Origin: Amoebophrya sp. A120
Lineage: Eukaryota; Sar; Dinophyceae; Syndiniales; Amoebophryaceae
Direction: 5' to 3'
DNA length: 64,000 bases
NCBI GenBank assembly: GCA_905178155.1
Contig: CAJINV010000016.1
Span: 248,001 to 312,000, forward strand
Part shown: piece by piece, positions 11,601 to 24,147 of the stretch
How the letters are laid out: the number at the start of each line of letters is the position of its first letter
How positions within the stretch are numbered: the stretch's first letter is position 1
Position numbers and translations under genes: made by a program
Notes under the pieces: model-generated
Seen by the model: only the letters and a program-made list of their open reading frames with translations
Told to the model about the DNA's origin: nothing
Databases searched by the model: none

Positions 11601-14600
11601 GTAGCAAATTGTTCCCCAAACACTGTAAAACGATCCGGAACCCGGTGACTCCTCATCAATTCCTCTACCGCCTCTGTGGACCATTCTTTTCCCCGCATGG
11701 TGCGCTGGTGCGGCGGCGGTGCAGTCCCTTCGTCTGCTTCGGAGACTGCTTCGTCGGCTTCGGAAAATGTTTCTGCTTCAGCTCCAGCACTTCTGGATAA
11801 AGGTAATGAAGCGGGAGTGGACGAGGGTCGTGGCCCCCGACGTCCACCTCTAGTAGTTCTAGTTTCGCTCGAGGTAGGCACGGCGGCAGCACTAGCACTG
11901 CTAACGTCGTCACCTCGGTCTCGTGCAACACTGTACCTCCCCACAACTTCTGGGTCCCGTACCTGCTCTACCCGGGGACGACTCAGAGAACCCCGAGGAG
12001 GGCTGCCTGGTAGTACTGCAGCCGTGTCTCGTCCGTGGAGTGCACACTCCTCCACGGAGATGGGGTCGTGTTGGTGTCCCTGTTGATAAAAAGAGCGCAC
12101 ATATTCACTTTCACCCTCATCTTCGCCGTCGCTGTCATCATCTGAATCCATCCAATCTGCCCAGGATGGCCTTGTCGACGGAATAGCCGCTAGCCCCAGA
12201 GCAAACGTTGGATTTTCGCCAGGCTCTATTTCGAAATGGTCTGACGCAGGAGCTTCAGGCTCGACTTGATGCCCGCCCACAGGAGCTGCTGATGCTGCAG
12301 GCGCAGCAGGAGCAGCAGCCGGGCCAACATAATCCCCCTTATGATGCACCGCACTGCTGGCCTCCGCCACGTCATCTAGTGTCTTCCAAAGTGCCGCACG
12401 ATTCCTCTTCGAAGAACTTCTTTTGTCGATCGAAGCCTCCGTCCGTCGTCCCCCTGCGCCACCCACAGGAGCGCTGGCGGTGCGCCTTTTGCTTTTAACG
12501 CGCAGCCGACTCTTTGATCGCCGGTCCTTCTCCCTCCCCGTGGTTCGCAGCGGCTGCGCCACAAGAGCTTTACCGCGGGTGGGAGACCTGCCGCGAGGTT
12601 GCGTTGTTCTCGTCTGTGGTCCTTGATGTGTGGATTTACGTCTTTGACCGCCAAGATGAACAGGTGGAGTCTCTACTTGCGGAGGAGCAGCAGGCGAGCT
12701 GCTCCTTCTTCTCCGCCGACTAGCGCGTCGCGGAGCTCCGCCGCCTTCTGAGGAGGCTGCGCGAGTAGCTTTACCGGTAGAAATCGATCTCGATTCCCTA
12801 CTTGTTGCCGATGATCGGTCTTCACCACTCCGGAAATAGCTTCGCGCGCCCTCCGAATTTCGATGCTGCGTCGCGGACGCGGTCGTGGCAGCTGCTGGTA
12901 GATCATTTTTTTCAACATCAGATGCCTCACTCGCACCATCTTCCATATCGCACGACGCTGTTGACCTCCGAAAGAATTTGCTGTCCCATTCCCCAAAGGG
13001 GCGAAACGTGGGCGGGATGCTGCTTGCCGCGACCCCAGTGGAGATTCCTCCGGAAGGATCCCACCCGTGCCTCGTCCGAGAATGCTCGGCCTGCCACTCC
13101 GGCCTCAGCGGCTGCGAAATTGGATAGTGCGGTAGATGTTGATGTTGAAGGGGCGCCTGCATAACTTCTCCAGTACTACTGGTAGCCATAGCATCGTCCC
13201 TACTTGTGTTGACCAACCACACAAACTGCCGCCATGGCATATAATCGGCCGCGTGGTCGGGACCAACTTCTGTTGGTCGGGAGCAACTGGCGCACGAACC
13301 CGCGGCCGAAAACGCTGGCGTGGTGGTGCCTGCAGGGGGCGCAGTAGGTGCAGCTCGCCCGGGACTGTATGGCACCTCTTCACCTGCTGCCCCTGCGGCG
13401 CTAGCAGCGGTCCTTCTTCGCAGCTTCAACTCCGTGTCATACCGCCCCGAAAACTCCTCCAGAACACTTTCTCGCACCTTCGTCATTTCCGCCGCCGCGC
13501 GCGGCCACAGTTTTTGTAACAACAGCCCCGTCTCCCACCTGGAAACCCGGGGAAGGAAAGTTCGCGCAAGTTGCTTCACCACTTTTGACCCACCAGTCTC
13601 GCCCCCGGCTCCCAGGGGCAGTACTTCTCCGCGCGGCGTCTGCATGGCTCCGTGAATAACGCCACTGACCGTGATGGAGTGGAGTAAAGCGGTTTTTTCT
13701 CGGGTGGTGCTCGCAAATAGCAATGGTTCCAGGACAAACGCGAAGAAGAGCTGCAGCAGGGCAGAAGTAGCGGCACTCTGCAAAATCGACTCACTCGACC
13801 ACCACGAGGGTGCGTGTGTGGCAGTCGGGGGCTGAGGAACTGTTTTGGGTCTGTGGCGATCGCGGAGAAATAGCAACATTTTTTGCACAACTTCTTCCCG
13901 GCCTGCTCGAGTCGTGTAGTCGCCCTCTAGAAGTCCACCTCCTCCCTCCACTCGCATTCCTGGCTGCGGCGTGGCTCCTGCTGCTGCGCTAGTTGAACAA
14001 GAACTTGTACCTGCGGGTGCAAGATATTTCTCGTAGAATCCGTGGATAAGGAGCAAAAGCTCAAAGGATTCTGGCGATGCTGTTCTTGCCACCATCAACC
14101 CAGAAGTAGTAGCCCTAGTCTGTGCAGCAATATTTGCCCTGCTGCGACGAGACGACGTAACTCTCTTTGGCTTTCTGTGTTCAAACAAGAACAACACTCC
14201 GTATTGGGAAAGCCACGTCCGCGCAGCGACGTACAGCTCTGCTAGGAGTCTGTGGTATCAAATGCAAAAATGTCTGGATCTGGAAGATTCCGGGATTTGT
14301 GATGCATATTTTGTGTGATCCATGACGCATGTAATGCATGGTCTAGCATCACAGATTTTTAGAGGGCTTCCTGATGCCTATTCCAATTCCGCATGAGAAA
14401 TGCCCTGTCCGCGTAACATAAACTGGAGTCCTGTTGTTGGTCATGCAATACAGATTTTTTCGGAATCCAAAGACAGCATGACAAGTTCTAATCTTCCAGA
14501 CCCAGACATTTTTGCATTTGATATGCGGCGGTTCGGAACGACGATATGCGGAGGAGCTACAGGAGTGGGAGTATCATGATGCGCAGTAGTACTAGCAGCT

Positions 14601-17261
14601 CTTTGTGTAGTACTAGCAGCGGCTGCACCTGCAGCATGCTCTTCGCTGTCGCCAGCATTCGACACGTTTGGAACAAAAGAAAGCGCTCCATCCTTCCAAG
14701 CAGGGTGCGTGAGGAAGAAATTCTCGAAGTTCTCGGCTGCAACAAATTTTGACTGGTCCGCCAGCTGCTGCTCCAGAACAGTTTCGCCTTGCACACGACC
14801 CTGCTGCGTCGAAGGAGCTAAGTCACCCCCTCTAGTACTTCTACTCCGCTCGATCGCATGCAGAGACAAAACTACTTCGTACTTCCTCAGTTGCCTGCTC
14901 CGCAACTTCGCGGGGACGAAATGCTTGGAGTAGCTATCCAGAAATGCACAGCCTTTGTGGTCCCGCAACTGCCCCAGTTTCTTCAGCATCCGCCGACGGA
15001 TGGAGGACTCGGTGGAGAGAGGGTCGACGACGGCTTTAGTGCCGATTATATCTTGCTTAAACACCGTGTAGATTAAGTGTGACACGTAGCTGTGCGCGGA
15101 TTTCCTGATCTTTTTTGGTCTCCTCAACATCCGGTCTCGATCTTCCATTTTTGGTGGCTGGCGTGTCAGAATTTCCTCCAAAGCGAAAACAAAGTCTCCG
15201 CTGTCAGTGTAGTAGCCAGTGACGGACCGTTTCAAAATTTCAGTAACCTTGGAGATTCGTCCAGATTCAGCAGCAGCAGCTCCCAGATTCAGCCAGGAGG
15301 GGAACGCTCCTGCCACCGGAGCGTGCTGTCGTTGCACCCGTTGGCGTTGCGATTGCGAAGCAGCAACACTATAATCTTCGTCTGCACCTCTTACAAGAAC
15401 CCCATTCTTGTCCACCGCAGCGCGCAAAGAGTCCAAAAACTTGAGAAACGATGCTTGCATGAGAAAGATCCGGGGGTCTAATTTCAGGTGGATCTTGTTC
15501 GTGTTTTCGTCCAGCTTGAGAGACTCCAAGATCGAGTCTGAGCGCTGCCGCCCCGCTTTTACCAAAACGGAGTGAAGTTTGTCCAACAGCTGGTAAATCC
15601 GGTGTTGTACGTGTCGAAGCTTCGACGCCGTGGTCCTCCCAGATGACTTTTTAGACCTTCGGGTGGAAATAAATACCTGCGCGGCCGCTCCCCGAACAGA
15701 CCGCCCCGCGCCGCCCCTTCGCATGTTCAGCATGTCGTTGGTGCTGGGCATCCGGGCGACAACGCTGGTGGCGTCAACACTAACACTTCTGGGAGCAGTA
15801 GAAGTCGAAGCACGCATGGCCTCGTACAACGCTGTCAGAACATCGGTCTTCTCTGTCTCGTGCTGCGCACCTCCAGGTCTACTTCCCACAGGACCACCTT
15901 GCGCCGCTCCATGATAACTGCTCGCTGCAGATGAAGATCCAACACCTGGTTGAAAACCCCCCGAGTAGAAGCTCTGCGCTGCTTCCCTTCCATCCGCGAC
16001 GACGTGGCTGAAAATTTCTTTATTCTCCAGATTCAGTTGCATGAAGATTTCGGAATCCATATCCTGAGTAAAAACGTCCCCACCCCATAGTCAAGATGGG
16101 GATTTTGCAACACAAACCTGGAAGTTTTGGGACTCATGCATCACAAGTTGCAGTCCGTAGTGTAGTGCAGGTTAGCAAGGGCAAACGCATCAAAAATCCA
16201 TCTGATTATCCTGGTTGCAGCATTACAAATGCCAAAACACGACTAGAAATTCCTCTCATGGAGATGCCCATTACAACTGTTCCTGTCATTGCAAATCTGC
16301 ATGACAACTCGGGGATGGGACGTTTTTACAAATGATAATCCAGGGCAGCCGAAACGGAAGTCGAGCTAGAAATCGTCATATTCTTCGGATCAGCCAAGTG
16401 CCCAAATTCCGCCTTGTGTTCGCGGAAGATATGGAAGCGTCAGGTTTGAAATCCTCAAAGTTGAAATAATCTGTAATGCATAAAATGCATGACCCGAGGT
16501 ATGTGTGTTGCAGAGCAGGCAAGTGAGGCCGATTGTAAGCCTGTTTGGGGTTACAGCTCGAGCTGCTAAAGTAACACGAGAAAATCACTCTTCTTTGCCT
16601 AAACAGCATGACAAACTGGATTTAGGGACCGCCGAAATTTGTCATGCCCCACTTGGAAACTGGGTTCCAACTGGCGTCCACTTTATGCATGACAAATTAT
16701 TTCAACTTTGTCGATTTCAACTACTCTGACACATCCATAGAAGAGCCAGGTGACGTAGAGCTCGATCAAGCCCTGCAGATCCTGGTCCGCCTGGGTTGGC
16801 AAAATCGCGGCTTCCACCTCGTCAACCGACCAGAGCGGAATCTTATTTCTCGGTGCATCTTGATCTTGCTGCTGGAGGTACTGTGCTGCTTCTACTTGTC
16901 GTGCTCCTGGTCCACCTTCACCGGGTTCGGACGAGGCCGGTGCTGGGGCACGACCACGCTGATCAACATGGGAAGACGCCTTTTTTTTTGATGTAAAACT
17001 ACCTCCCACACCAGCGGGCGGTCCCGTAGCGGGTAGGGGAACGCCGATCCGAGCCGCGGAGGCCGCAGCGGCGGCATACGTCGCTGGACGTCGGGGTGGA
17101 GACCTTCTTGCTGCTGCACTTGGAGATCGTGCAAAAGCTCCCGCACCTGCGGCCGCAGCCCCGAAGATGGGTACGTGGGGGAAGAAGGATGTCAGGAGCA
17201 AAACGGAAAATGTAAAGAGCAGCTGCACCATCACGCTGCACATGTTGCGTCTCTGCAACAA
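5657..17261 (-). CDS. Giant secreted or membrane-targeted protein, ~3431 aa, six exons split by introners
   Basis: The first exon opens with a signal peptide: MLQRRNMCSVM, then a Leu/Phe-rich hydrophobic core ending near residue 35, then an Ala-rich low-complexity stretch. Coding blocks are 17261-16740, 16429-16338, 16059-14524, 14255-8491, 8212-6857 and 6706-5657. Adjacent blocks share one 5-bp target repeat. Removing each element plus one repeat copy gives 10296 nt, exactly 3432 codons, open to a TAA. Joins include TWLF-REHK, AALDSEIF, NRRRLLAEL, AHYEGSRR and TVEAPA. No catalytic domain is recognised. Visible are an Arg/Ser-rich tract (SRRRRRSSSP), acidic runs (SDDDSDGEDEGESE; SEDETSEEDDDD), a Cys/His cluster in exon 5 (CACGLERYTC, CPCGRPYFCC, HYFCAFC) that may bind metal, and a C-terminal helical region rich in Lys/Arg/Glu. 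Function is unknown. The second ATG (residue 7) is an alternative start. Confidence 0.8.
6707..6856 (-). mobile_element. Introner, family C (150 bp)
   Basis: It starts TAT and ends ATA. The inverted ends contain AAAAGTATCGTACT. The perfect target duplication GCTTC flanks both sides. Excision in the minus-strand gene joins GTVEA to PAAPP in frame. Internal TTTGTCATGC-type words are present. Confidence 0.9.
8213..8490 (-). mobile_element. Introner, family B (278 bp)
   Basis: Inverted ends carry GTAAAAACGTCCCCACC. The perfect 5-bp duplication is CGTAA. Excision joins AHY to EGSRR in frame. No phase of cutting within the repeat yields GT-AG ends. Confidence 0.9.
14256..14523 (-). mobile_element. 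Introner, family A (268 bp)
   Basis: Inverted ends TATCAAATGCAAAAATGTCT lead into GGATCTGGAAGA or GGGTCTGGAAGA. The flanking duplication is TGTGG/TGCGG (one mismatch). Excision joins VVPNRR to RLLAEL in frame. Confidence 0.9.
16060..16337 (-). mobile_element. Introner, family B (278 bp)
   Basis: It has the same length and ends as the element at 8213-8490, but a different target duplication (ATCCA, perfect). Excision joins SVSAAL to DSEIF in frame. Confidence 0.9.
16430..16739 (-). mobile_element. Introner, family D (310 bp)
   Basis: Inverted ends start TATGGA and contain AAAGTTGAAATAAT and ATGCATAAA. The target duplication GAAGA is perfect. Excision joins the first exon (TWLF) to REHKAEFGH in frame. 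Confidence 0.9.
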
Positions 17262-18100
17262 CTACGCAAGAGCTCCTTGATCCCGTCTTTATGTATGTTC
17301 TCTAGTTATTCTCGCGATTGATAAATATGCTAAATTAAGTAAGGAGATTGCGTCGTGTAGGGGTCGAAATGAGAATTGACGAATTTATAATCGGTAACAC
17401 CACAACTAGGAGTATCTCTTGTCCGACAATGTAATAAAGGCACAATGATTACATGAGTGGGCGAAAACGAAATAAACAGACAGACATGAACGACGGCACT
17501 AACCATCAACTTGAACTTTTTCTGTACAACTCAGATAGTGGCCGAGACTGTCAAATACTGGCATAGCACGAACAGTTTAGGTTTTGCAAGTTTGAATTTG
17601 GATTTAAAAAACTCTTCGAATAATTCGTAAGTGCGTACACTTGCCGTCGTTTTTTATTTCTCTACCGCTACGAATCAACTAGAAGCGATGTTAAAATTTG
17701 CTTTGTCGCGGATCAAAAACGCTTTACAATTACATACAGATACAAGTCATGAAAGCATCACAGGTTGCGTTTTCTCACCAAAGCTCAAGCATCAATCGTC
17801 CACGGACTCGTCGACACTGCTGGAAGGTCAATTAGAAGAAACTCAATAAAGGGCCGGCATGCTCATGATACAACAACTCGGGCACTTAAAGAACTTACTT
17901 TGTCGACAACGGACGGATCGATTTGGAAGATCGTTCGGCGGTAGCAAGCTGGCTCCGTTTCATCTGTTCTTCTTGTTCACGATGACTTGACTTGACGACA
18001 TAATGCCTATTTATTACATAATACATTCATCGGATTTCGATCGTCTTCTTCTTCCTTCCTGCGTACTCTTTTACTCGTATGTCCGAATCAAAATGGATGA
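17262..18100. other. AT-rich intergenic sequence upstream of the giant gene
   Basis: This is the 5' side of the minus-strand giant gene. No TATA-like or other promoter motif can be defended. Short plus-strand frames (for example 17631-17849, 72 aa) have no supporting signal. Confidence 0.35.
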
Positions 18101-18500
18101 TCAAGATCGCATTTTCGCATATCAGAAATACCGATCTTTCATCCAAGACAAGAACCAGGGTGGTAAAAACAACATAATTTTGTGATCCTTACAACGCTCG
18201 TTCTTGATCCTCCTCTTCCAGAAGATCTGACTTTTTTCCAGTTCGACGGTTTTTCAATCCTCGTTCGAGTTGTGATCTTCAGATGAGGATGCAGTTCTAC
18301 TATACCGATGTCGAGCAGTTGTATTTTCACTTTATCTGTTCACGGGGGAGGCAGCAGCTGGACTTGTGGCCACATCTACAAAATCAAAATCCGAGCTGTT
18401 TGGAACAATAAGAAAGTGGGCGAGAATGGAGGATAAATGCGATTCGAAAGATAAACAGATTGGGTTTGCAAGATCCAGATGAACACGAGGACTGCGACGA
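18100..18500. repeat. Segmental duplication, second copy (partner 4060-4640)
   Basis: The ordered shared words are listed for the partner. This copy is shorter through several small deletions. No coding function is recognised. Confidence 0.65.
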
Positions 18501-18734
18501 CCAACGAAACTGCCCACGTTGCCGAGTTGTCACCCGCAACGACATTTTTGAAGGCGTATATACCTTTTGACAATTACAAACATGATGGTGATACAGGGGA
18601 AATCATAATTCTTGATGTCCATGTCCTCGTCTTTCAAATTCATACACCTGCGGCGTACAAATATTACAGCCGGAAAATTTCTTCTATTCTATAGCTCTTC
18701 CGAAAAGAAGCAACTGACTGAGCCCAGACCTCTT

Positions 18735-21700
18735 GTAAAAACAAATTGTCATGCGCAACAAGCCCGAGACTTTTCTTCGAGAAGAGGCACAGACGAGACA
18801 CGAACGCGATGCTTACGGAAAAGTTCGAATTTAGTTAATTGTAAAAAAAGAATGAAAAAAAATAAAAATCGGTGATGACACTTACAAGAAAAACCTAAAT
18901 CAGGGGACAACGCAAATTCTTCGTTCACAACTGGGGTACAGCCGATACCTGGAAAACCCAAGAAGCGTGAGCTTGATCTTCGCTTAGACAAGACATTGTG
19001 GCTCTGGCTTTGCGTCTCCTTATCGCTATAGGAAATGTTGAGGAAAGCTAAAGTTTGCAAACTTAAATCTTCAGAGATGTCATAGTCTATCTCCGAGCTG
19101 AGTTTTGTCCGGAAAAAGATTGTCGCACTGGATAAATTCGAGTACGACGACAACAAGTCGGCTGTAAAAAAACGCTTCTCGGAAGATAGAAAACCTCTAC
19201 TACGGCGCTTCTCCGATAATTCCTGTTTCGTACTTGATGTTCGCTTCTCCCCATTTCTGCTTCTCTCCTTTCGGACAGGCAAAGACGGCTACAGACTGCT
19301 ACAACATCATGCGAAGGGGGATACCCATTCTCACAAACGTCGCAACTGATGTCTGGTCTCGCTGTTTTCGTAGTTAAACTAGCAAATAGAAATAGTGCTT
19401 CTACCTCTTGTTCTACTCCTGTTGGTTTTGCTCGAATTTTCAATCTCTCTCTTCCTTGCGACCACCGTGCTTCTACTACAGCTGCAAGATGAAGGGATCG
19501 AAAGACAAATAAAGCTACTGCTACGTCGAGGTTGTGACGTTGTTGAAGCTTTCAAGTTTTAAAACACTAAATCTAGCGTATCAAAACCGCGAAGAAAAAG
19601 AAAGAGACGCCAAGGATCTCCTGGAAACCCAAGGCAATGCTCTCCATTCACTTTCTTAAGCAGTCCAGGCACAAAAAAATAAAACATAACATGATAAATT
19701 AAAATTACTTGGTCGAGATACAATTATGCTTCTTTGCTTTGTTGAAAATGGAATGCAGATAAATATTGCCAGTGAGTTCTTTTTGTTTCTGATTAATTTT
19801 GACGAACAAATTTATGAAAATCACAAAGTATAGTCCTTTTCTCAACGTGAGAAAAAGCCCCTAAGTGCGCGCAACCTTGCAAAAACAAGTCAAGCGCAAG
19901 CCAGAGGTTTTTCTCCGAAATAGTGCGAGGACGAGAAAACGATTGAAATGAATACAGAAAAATTAAAATTCGACTTAGAAACTACTTAATCATAAAAGAT
20001 AACGAACTGAAATAAAATCAAAGGAAATATAAAAAAAAATGTAAATCACGGGACAATACAAGGACTTAACAACTGGGGCACAGCCGCTGCCTGAACAACC
20101 CAAGAAACGTGAGCTTGATCGGCGCTAAGACAAGACGTTGTGGCTCTGGCTTCAGATCTCCTTATCGGTGAGAAAAAGGTGTTGATGGGACTTCGAAGTT
20201 CGCAAATGTAATAAAGCTTCGGAGGGCTCCTCATAGTGCGCTGTCTTTGAACTGGCATTTGTGCGCAGAAAAAGAATTCAGAACTAGAATGCCAATACAA
20301 CGACAATAAGTCGGCTTGATTACACCAATGCAAACGCTTCTTGGAAGATAGAAGACGACAAAGTTGTCAATATTCCTACAGCGCCTCTTCAAAAAATATT
20401 GCTACTTCGTACTTCATCCACTTAGTTTTTCCCTATTTCTCGCCTCCTCGCCCCCTTTCTGCCTGGCCAGCGCTACAGACTGATACATCATGCGAAAGGG
20501 GGATACCCATTCACACGCGACAGATATCTTGCCTTGGCGTTTTCATTAAACTAGTAAGTAGGACCACTTCTAAACCCTCTTTCGCCACTCCTTCCACGCT
20601 GTTTTTCCATCTCTTCTCCCTTGCTTTTGTGATGAAAATACAGCTACGGTTGGCGACTTTGGAGATTTCAAGTTTCGAGGTGGTCTAGCTTTAGAAACCA
20701 CGACAAGCGAGAAAGAGACGCCAAGGGCTTCTCAAAAACCCAAGGCAATGCTCTCTATTCACATTCTCAAGCAATACAGACACAAAAGAATAAATTAATA
20801 CATTGAAAACACAAAAGAATAAATACATGACGATACAAAACTTTTTTGGATGGATTGATGAAGATATGGAGATAAGTAGTGACTTCTTTTTGTTTCTGAT
20901 TGTTTAATTTTGACGAACAACAAAAAATTCTGATAAACGAAAAATGGTGCGTTGTGAGAAAAAGCATCTAACCAAGCGCCGATTTGCAAAAACAAGTCAA
21001 GCGCAAGCCAGAGCTTTCTTTTCGAGAGGTGGCACAGACACGACACGAACACGGCGAAAATGGGGGGATTCGACGTCTACTCAGTTGAAAAAGAAAAAGA
21101 ATGGAAAAATGATCGACGATGATATGGAGGAACTTTAAAAAAAATAATAAATGTAAATCAGGGGACAACACACAAACATAGTACTCGGGGCCCAGCAATT
21201 GCCTGACCGAGCCGAGGAACATCGGCTCGATCTGCGCAAAAGCATTTTGTGGCTTTGGCTTTGCGTCCTTGTATCGGTGAGGAAATGCTGCGGAGGGTTT
21301 GAAGTTCGCAAATAGAAATCTTCGCCGGAGAGGTCATAGTTTTCGAACTGAGTCTTGTGAAGATTGTAGCCCAAGCACTGGAATACCCGTACAACAAGTC
21401 GGTTTGATAGAAATAACGCAAGCGATCGGAAGATACAGATAGCAGAGCTGGACGAAGACGAACGCAAAAATATTTTTGATGCGCCGCCTTATTTTCAATC
21501 TTTCTACTTTGTGACAGTGACTCCTCTTAGTTTTCCCTCATTTCCCGTCCCCTTTCTGTTGGCCAATGCTACAGACTGCTACAATATGCAAAGGGGGGCG
21601 CCCGTGTTCGCCAACGTCGCAGTGGATGTCTTGTCTTGATGTTTTCGTTAAAGTAGTATGTATCTCGAACGGGCGTGCGCAGACATCTAGTATATAGCAG

Positions 21701-24030
21701 CTACAACTCGCACCTTTTGCTCTACTGCTTTTGCAAAGGTTTTCCATCTCTCATCTACTCTTGCTTTTGTACTTGTACCTACTGCAGCCGCAGAAGGCGA
21801 CCAAAATACAGCAACGCTGAGAAGGGTTGGCGAAATTGAAAATTCAAAGTTTGTTTCATGTAGTGCTTGCTATACTAGATCTAGCTATCGAAACCGCGAA
21901 GAAAAAGAAAGAGGCGCCCGGGGCTTCTTAAACACGCGCGGCAATGCTCGTCTCCGTTGACGCCCTCAGGACATCAGCCCAGGCACAAAAAAAATAAAAT
22001 ATGACTTTGTCGAGATACAATATTTTTTTGACTTAATGGAATGAGGGTCGATGAAGAATGCTTACTTCTTTTTGTTTCTGATTAATTTTGACGAACAAAT
22101 TGCGAAAACCGAAAAAAGCGCTCGCCTTCTCGAGGAGGAAAGAAGGAAAAGCGACTGACCGAGCGCCCACTTGCAAAAACAAGTCAAGCGCAAGGCAGAG
22201 CTGTTTCTTCGAGATGAGGCACAGACAGGACACGAGCGCCATGAATACGGAAAAACCCGAAAAAATTACTTAAATAATATATTGATTGTAAAGGACAAAG
22301 TGGAAAAATAGAGTTGCAAAAAAAGCAAAAAAAAACTAAATGTATAAAATCAGGAGACAACTTAAATACTTAACAACTGAGGCGCAGCTGTTGCCTGGAG
22401 AACCCGAGAAGCGTGCGCTTGGTCTCCGCCTAGACAAAACATTGTGGCTTTGGCTTTCCCTCTCTTTGTCGACGCTGAGAAAATGTTGCGGAAAGCTTAC
22501 GTTCGCAAATCCAAATCTTCGGAGAGGCAGGTCATGCTTTATCGTTGAGCTGGCCTTTGTGCGCAAAAAGATTGCAGCACTAAAACGACAGCAGCACAAC
22601 GACGACAAGTCGGCTTGATTACAAAAATGCGACCGCTTGCTGGAAGACAGAAGGCGGCGAAGGTGTCACTAGTTTTTCAGCGCCTCTTCGACTATTCTTA
22701 CTCCGTACTTCATCTCAACACTTCCTCATTTCTCGTCTCCTTTCTGAGTGAATGGCCAGCGCTACAGACTGCGACTTCATGCGAAGGGAGATACCCATGC
22801 GCGCAAACGTCGCAGCGAATGTCTTCTTGCCTTGGTGTTCTCGGCGGAATTGAAACAGTACTACGTAAAAAGCAGCGCTCTAATTATATACGCCTTGCTC
22901 TGCTACTTCTGGTTCTAGTACACTTGACACTGTTATAATAATATCTCTCTCTTGCCTCTGTTCAACTTACTTGATGTTCCTTATTGAACCACTACGGCAC
23001 CCGCAAGAAGAGATCAAAATCTTTGGTTGGGTTGGTGGCGTTGAAGATTTCAGTTTTTTTCATAGTAGTAAATCCAGCTATCGAAACCGCGAAGAAAAAG
23101 AAAGAGACGCCAAGGATTCCTTGAAAACTCAAGGCAGTGCTCTCCATTCACGTTCTCGAGCAGTCCAGGTAAAAGAAAACATGACTATTCGGTCGAGATA
23201 CAACACTTCTACGCTTTGAAAATGCACTTCAGATAAAGGTTGCCACTACGAATAGTGCACTCTTTTTGTTTCTGATTAATTTTGATGAAAAAATTTCGAA
23301 AAACGAAAAACGCAGTTGTTCTTTCGGGATGAAACATAGAAACTAACGGAGCGCCGAATGGCAAAAACAAGTCAAGCGCAAGTCAGAGAATTTTCCTCGG
23401 CACGACGCACAGAGGCTCATGGGGCGAGTTCATCATGAAAATAAAAATAAAAATTAAAAAAAGCGAAAAAGTAATGACAGAGATATGTGAAAACGGACAC
23501 CAAAACTGCTTCACGACTGGCGCACTGCCGTTGCCTGAAGAATCCGGACAGCGTGAGTTTGATCTGCGCTGTGACAAGAAATCGGTGTGGCTTTGGCTTT
23601 GCATCTTTTCGTCGCTGAGAAAATGTTGAAAAAAAGTCGCAAACCCAAACTGTGCCTTTCGGAGAGCTTTTAGGTTTCGGAGTCACTGTTGCGCAAGGGC
23701 AAGCCCAAGACAAAATTGACTGTAGCAGTAGGAGTAGCAATTATAAAATACTACTACAACGTGCTCCGCGGCTTGAATAGAGTCGGAAATTGGCAGTATG
23801 TGGATGTCTATATCAGAATACGCAGATTGCATGAAATCAAGCAAAGTCTGATTTGAGAAAGAAAAACAAGGCGCCAATCTGATACATACGCTCGTACGAA
23901 AAAACAAATCGAACTCTCCGCGCCCGCGGCTTGAGTAAAATAATAGCAGCGCGCTGCCCCTTCAGCCGAAGCGGGGCGCCCATGCTCGCGGGCGTCGCAC
24001 TGGATGCTCGCAAGCGTGAGCATCTACTTG
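18735..24030. repeat. Tandem array, about five copies of a ~1.1-1.2 kb unit
   Basis: The anchor aaaaacaagtcaagcgcaag occurs at about 19884, 20989, 22175 and 23364, with a degenerate form near 18737. Periods are therefore about 1105-1190 bp. Each unit has the same order: the anchor, a cagacacgacacgaac-like word, a gggacaac ... cacagccgttgcctg block, acattgtggctttggctttg, a tacagactgctaca ... gcgaaggggg block, and a conserved ~100-bp block with accgcgaagaaaaagaaag and aatgctctccattcac. Minus-strand translations of several units share LSSYS, RTKLSS, SQSHNVLSRRRSS and GNGCAPVVK-like words, but with different frame breaks. The unit could be a decayed gene or a satellite that contains an RNA. I do not recognise it. 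Confidence 0.75.
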
Positions 24031-24147
24031 TTGGTGCTTATTTCGTTGCATTAGCTCTAGCTGTTGGACCGAATACCCGAACAAGAAAACGCATCAGAAA
24101 TTCGCCTCTGTAGGGTCGCCGACGCCGCCAGCGCCAGCGTTTGCTTT

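Noticed and set aside
8467-14245. Numerous plus-strand frames opposite the giant gene
   Set aside because: They are antisense shadows of one 1940-codon minus-strand exon whose frame is confirmed by five introner joins.
16683-17261. C-terminal end of the first-exon frame (CVRVVEIDKVEIICHA)
   Set aside because: This is translation into the family D introner, not protein. The same words recur at other introner edges.
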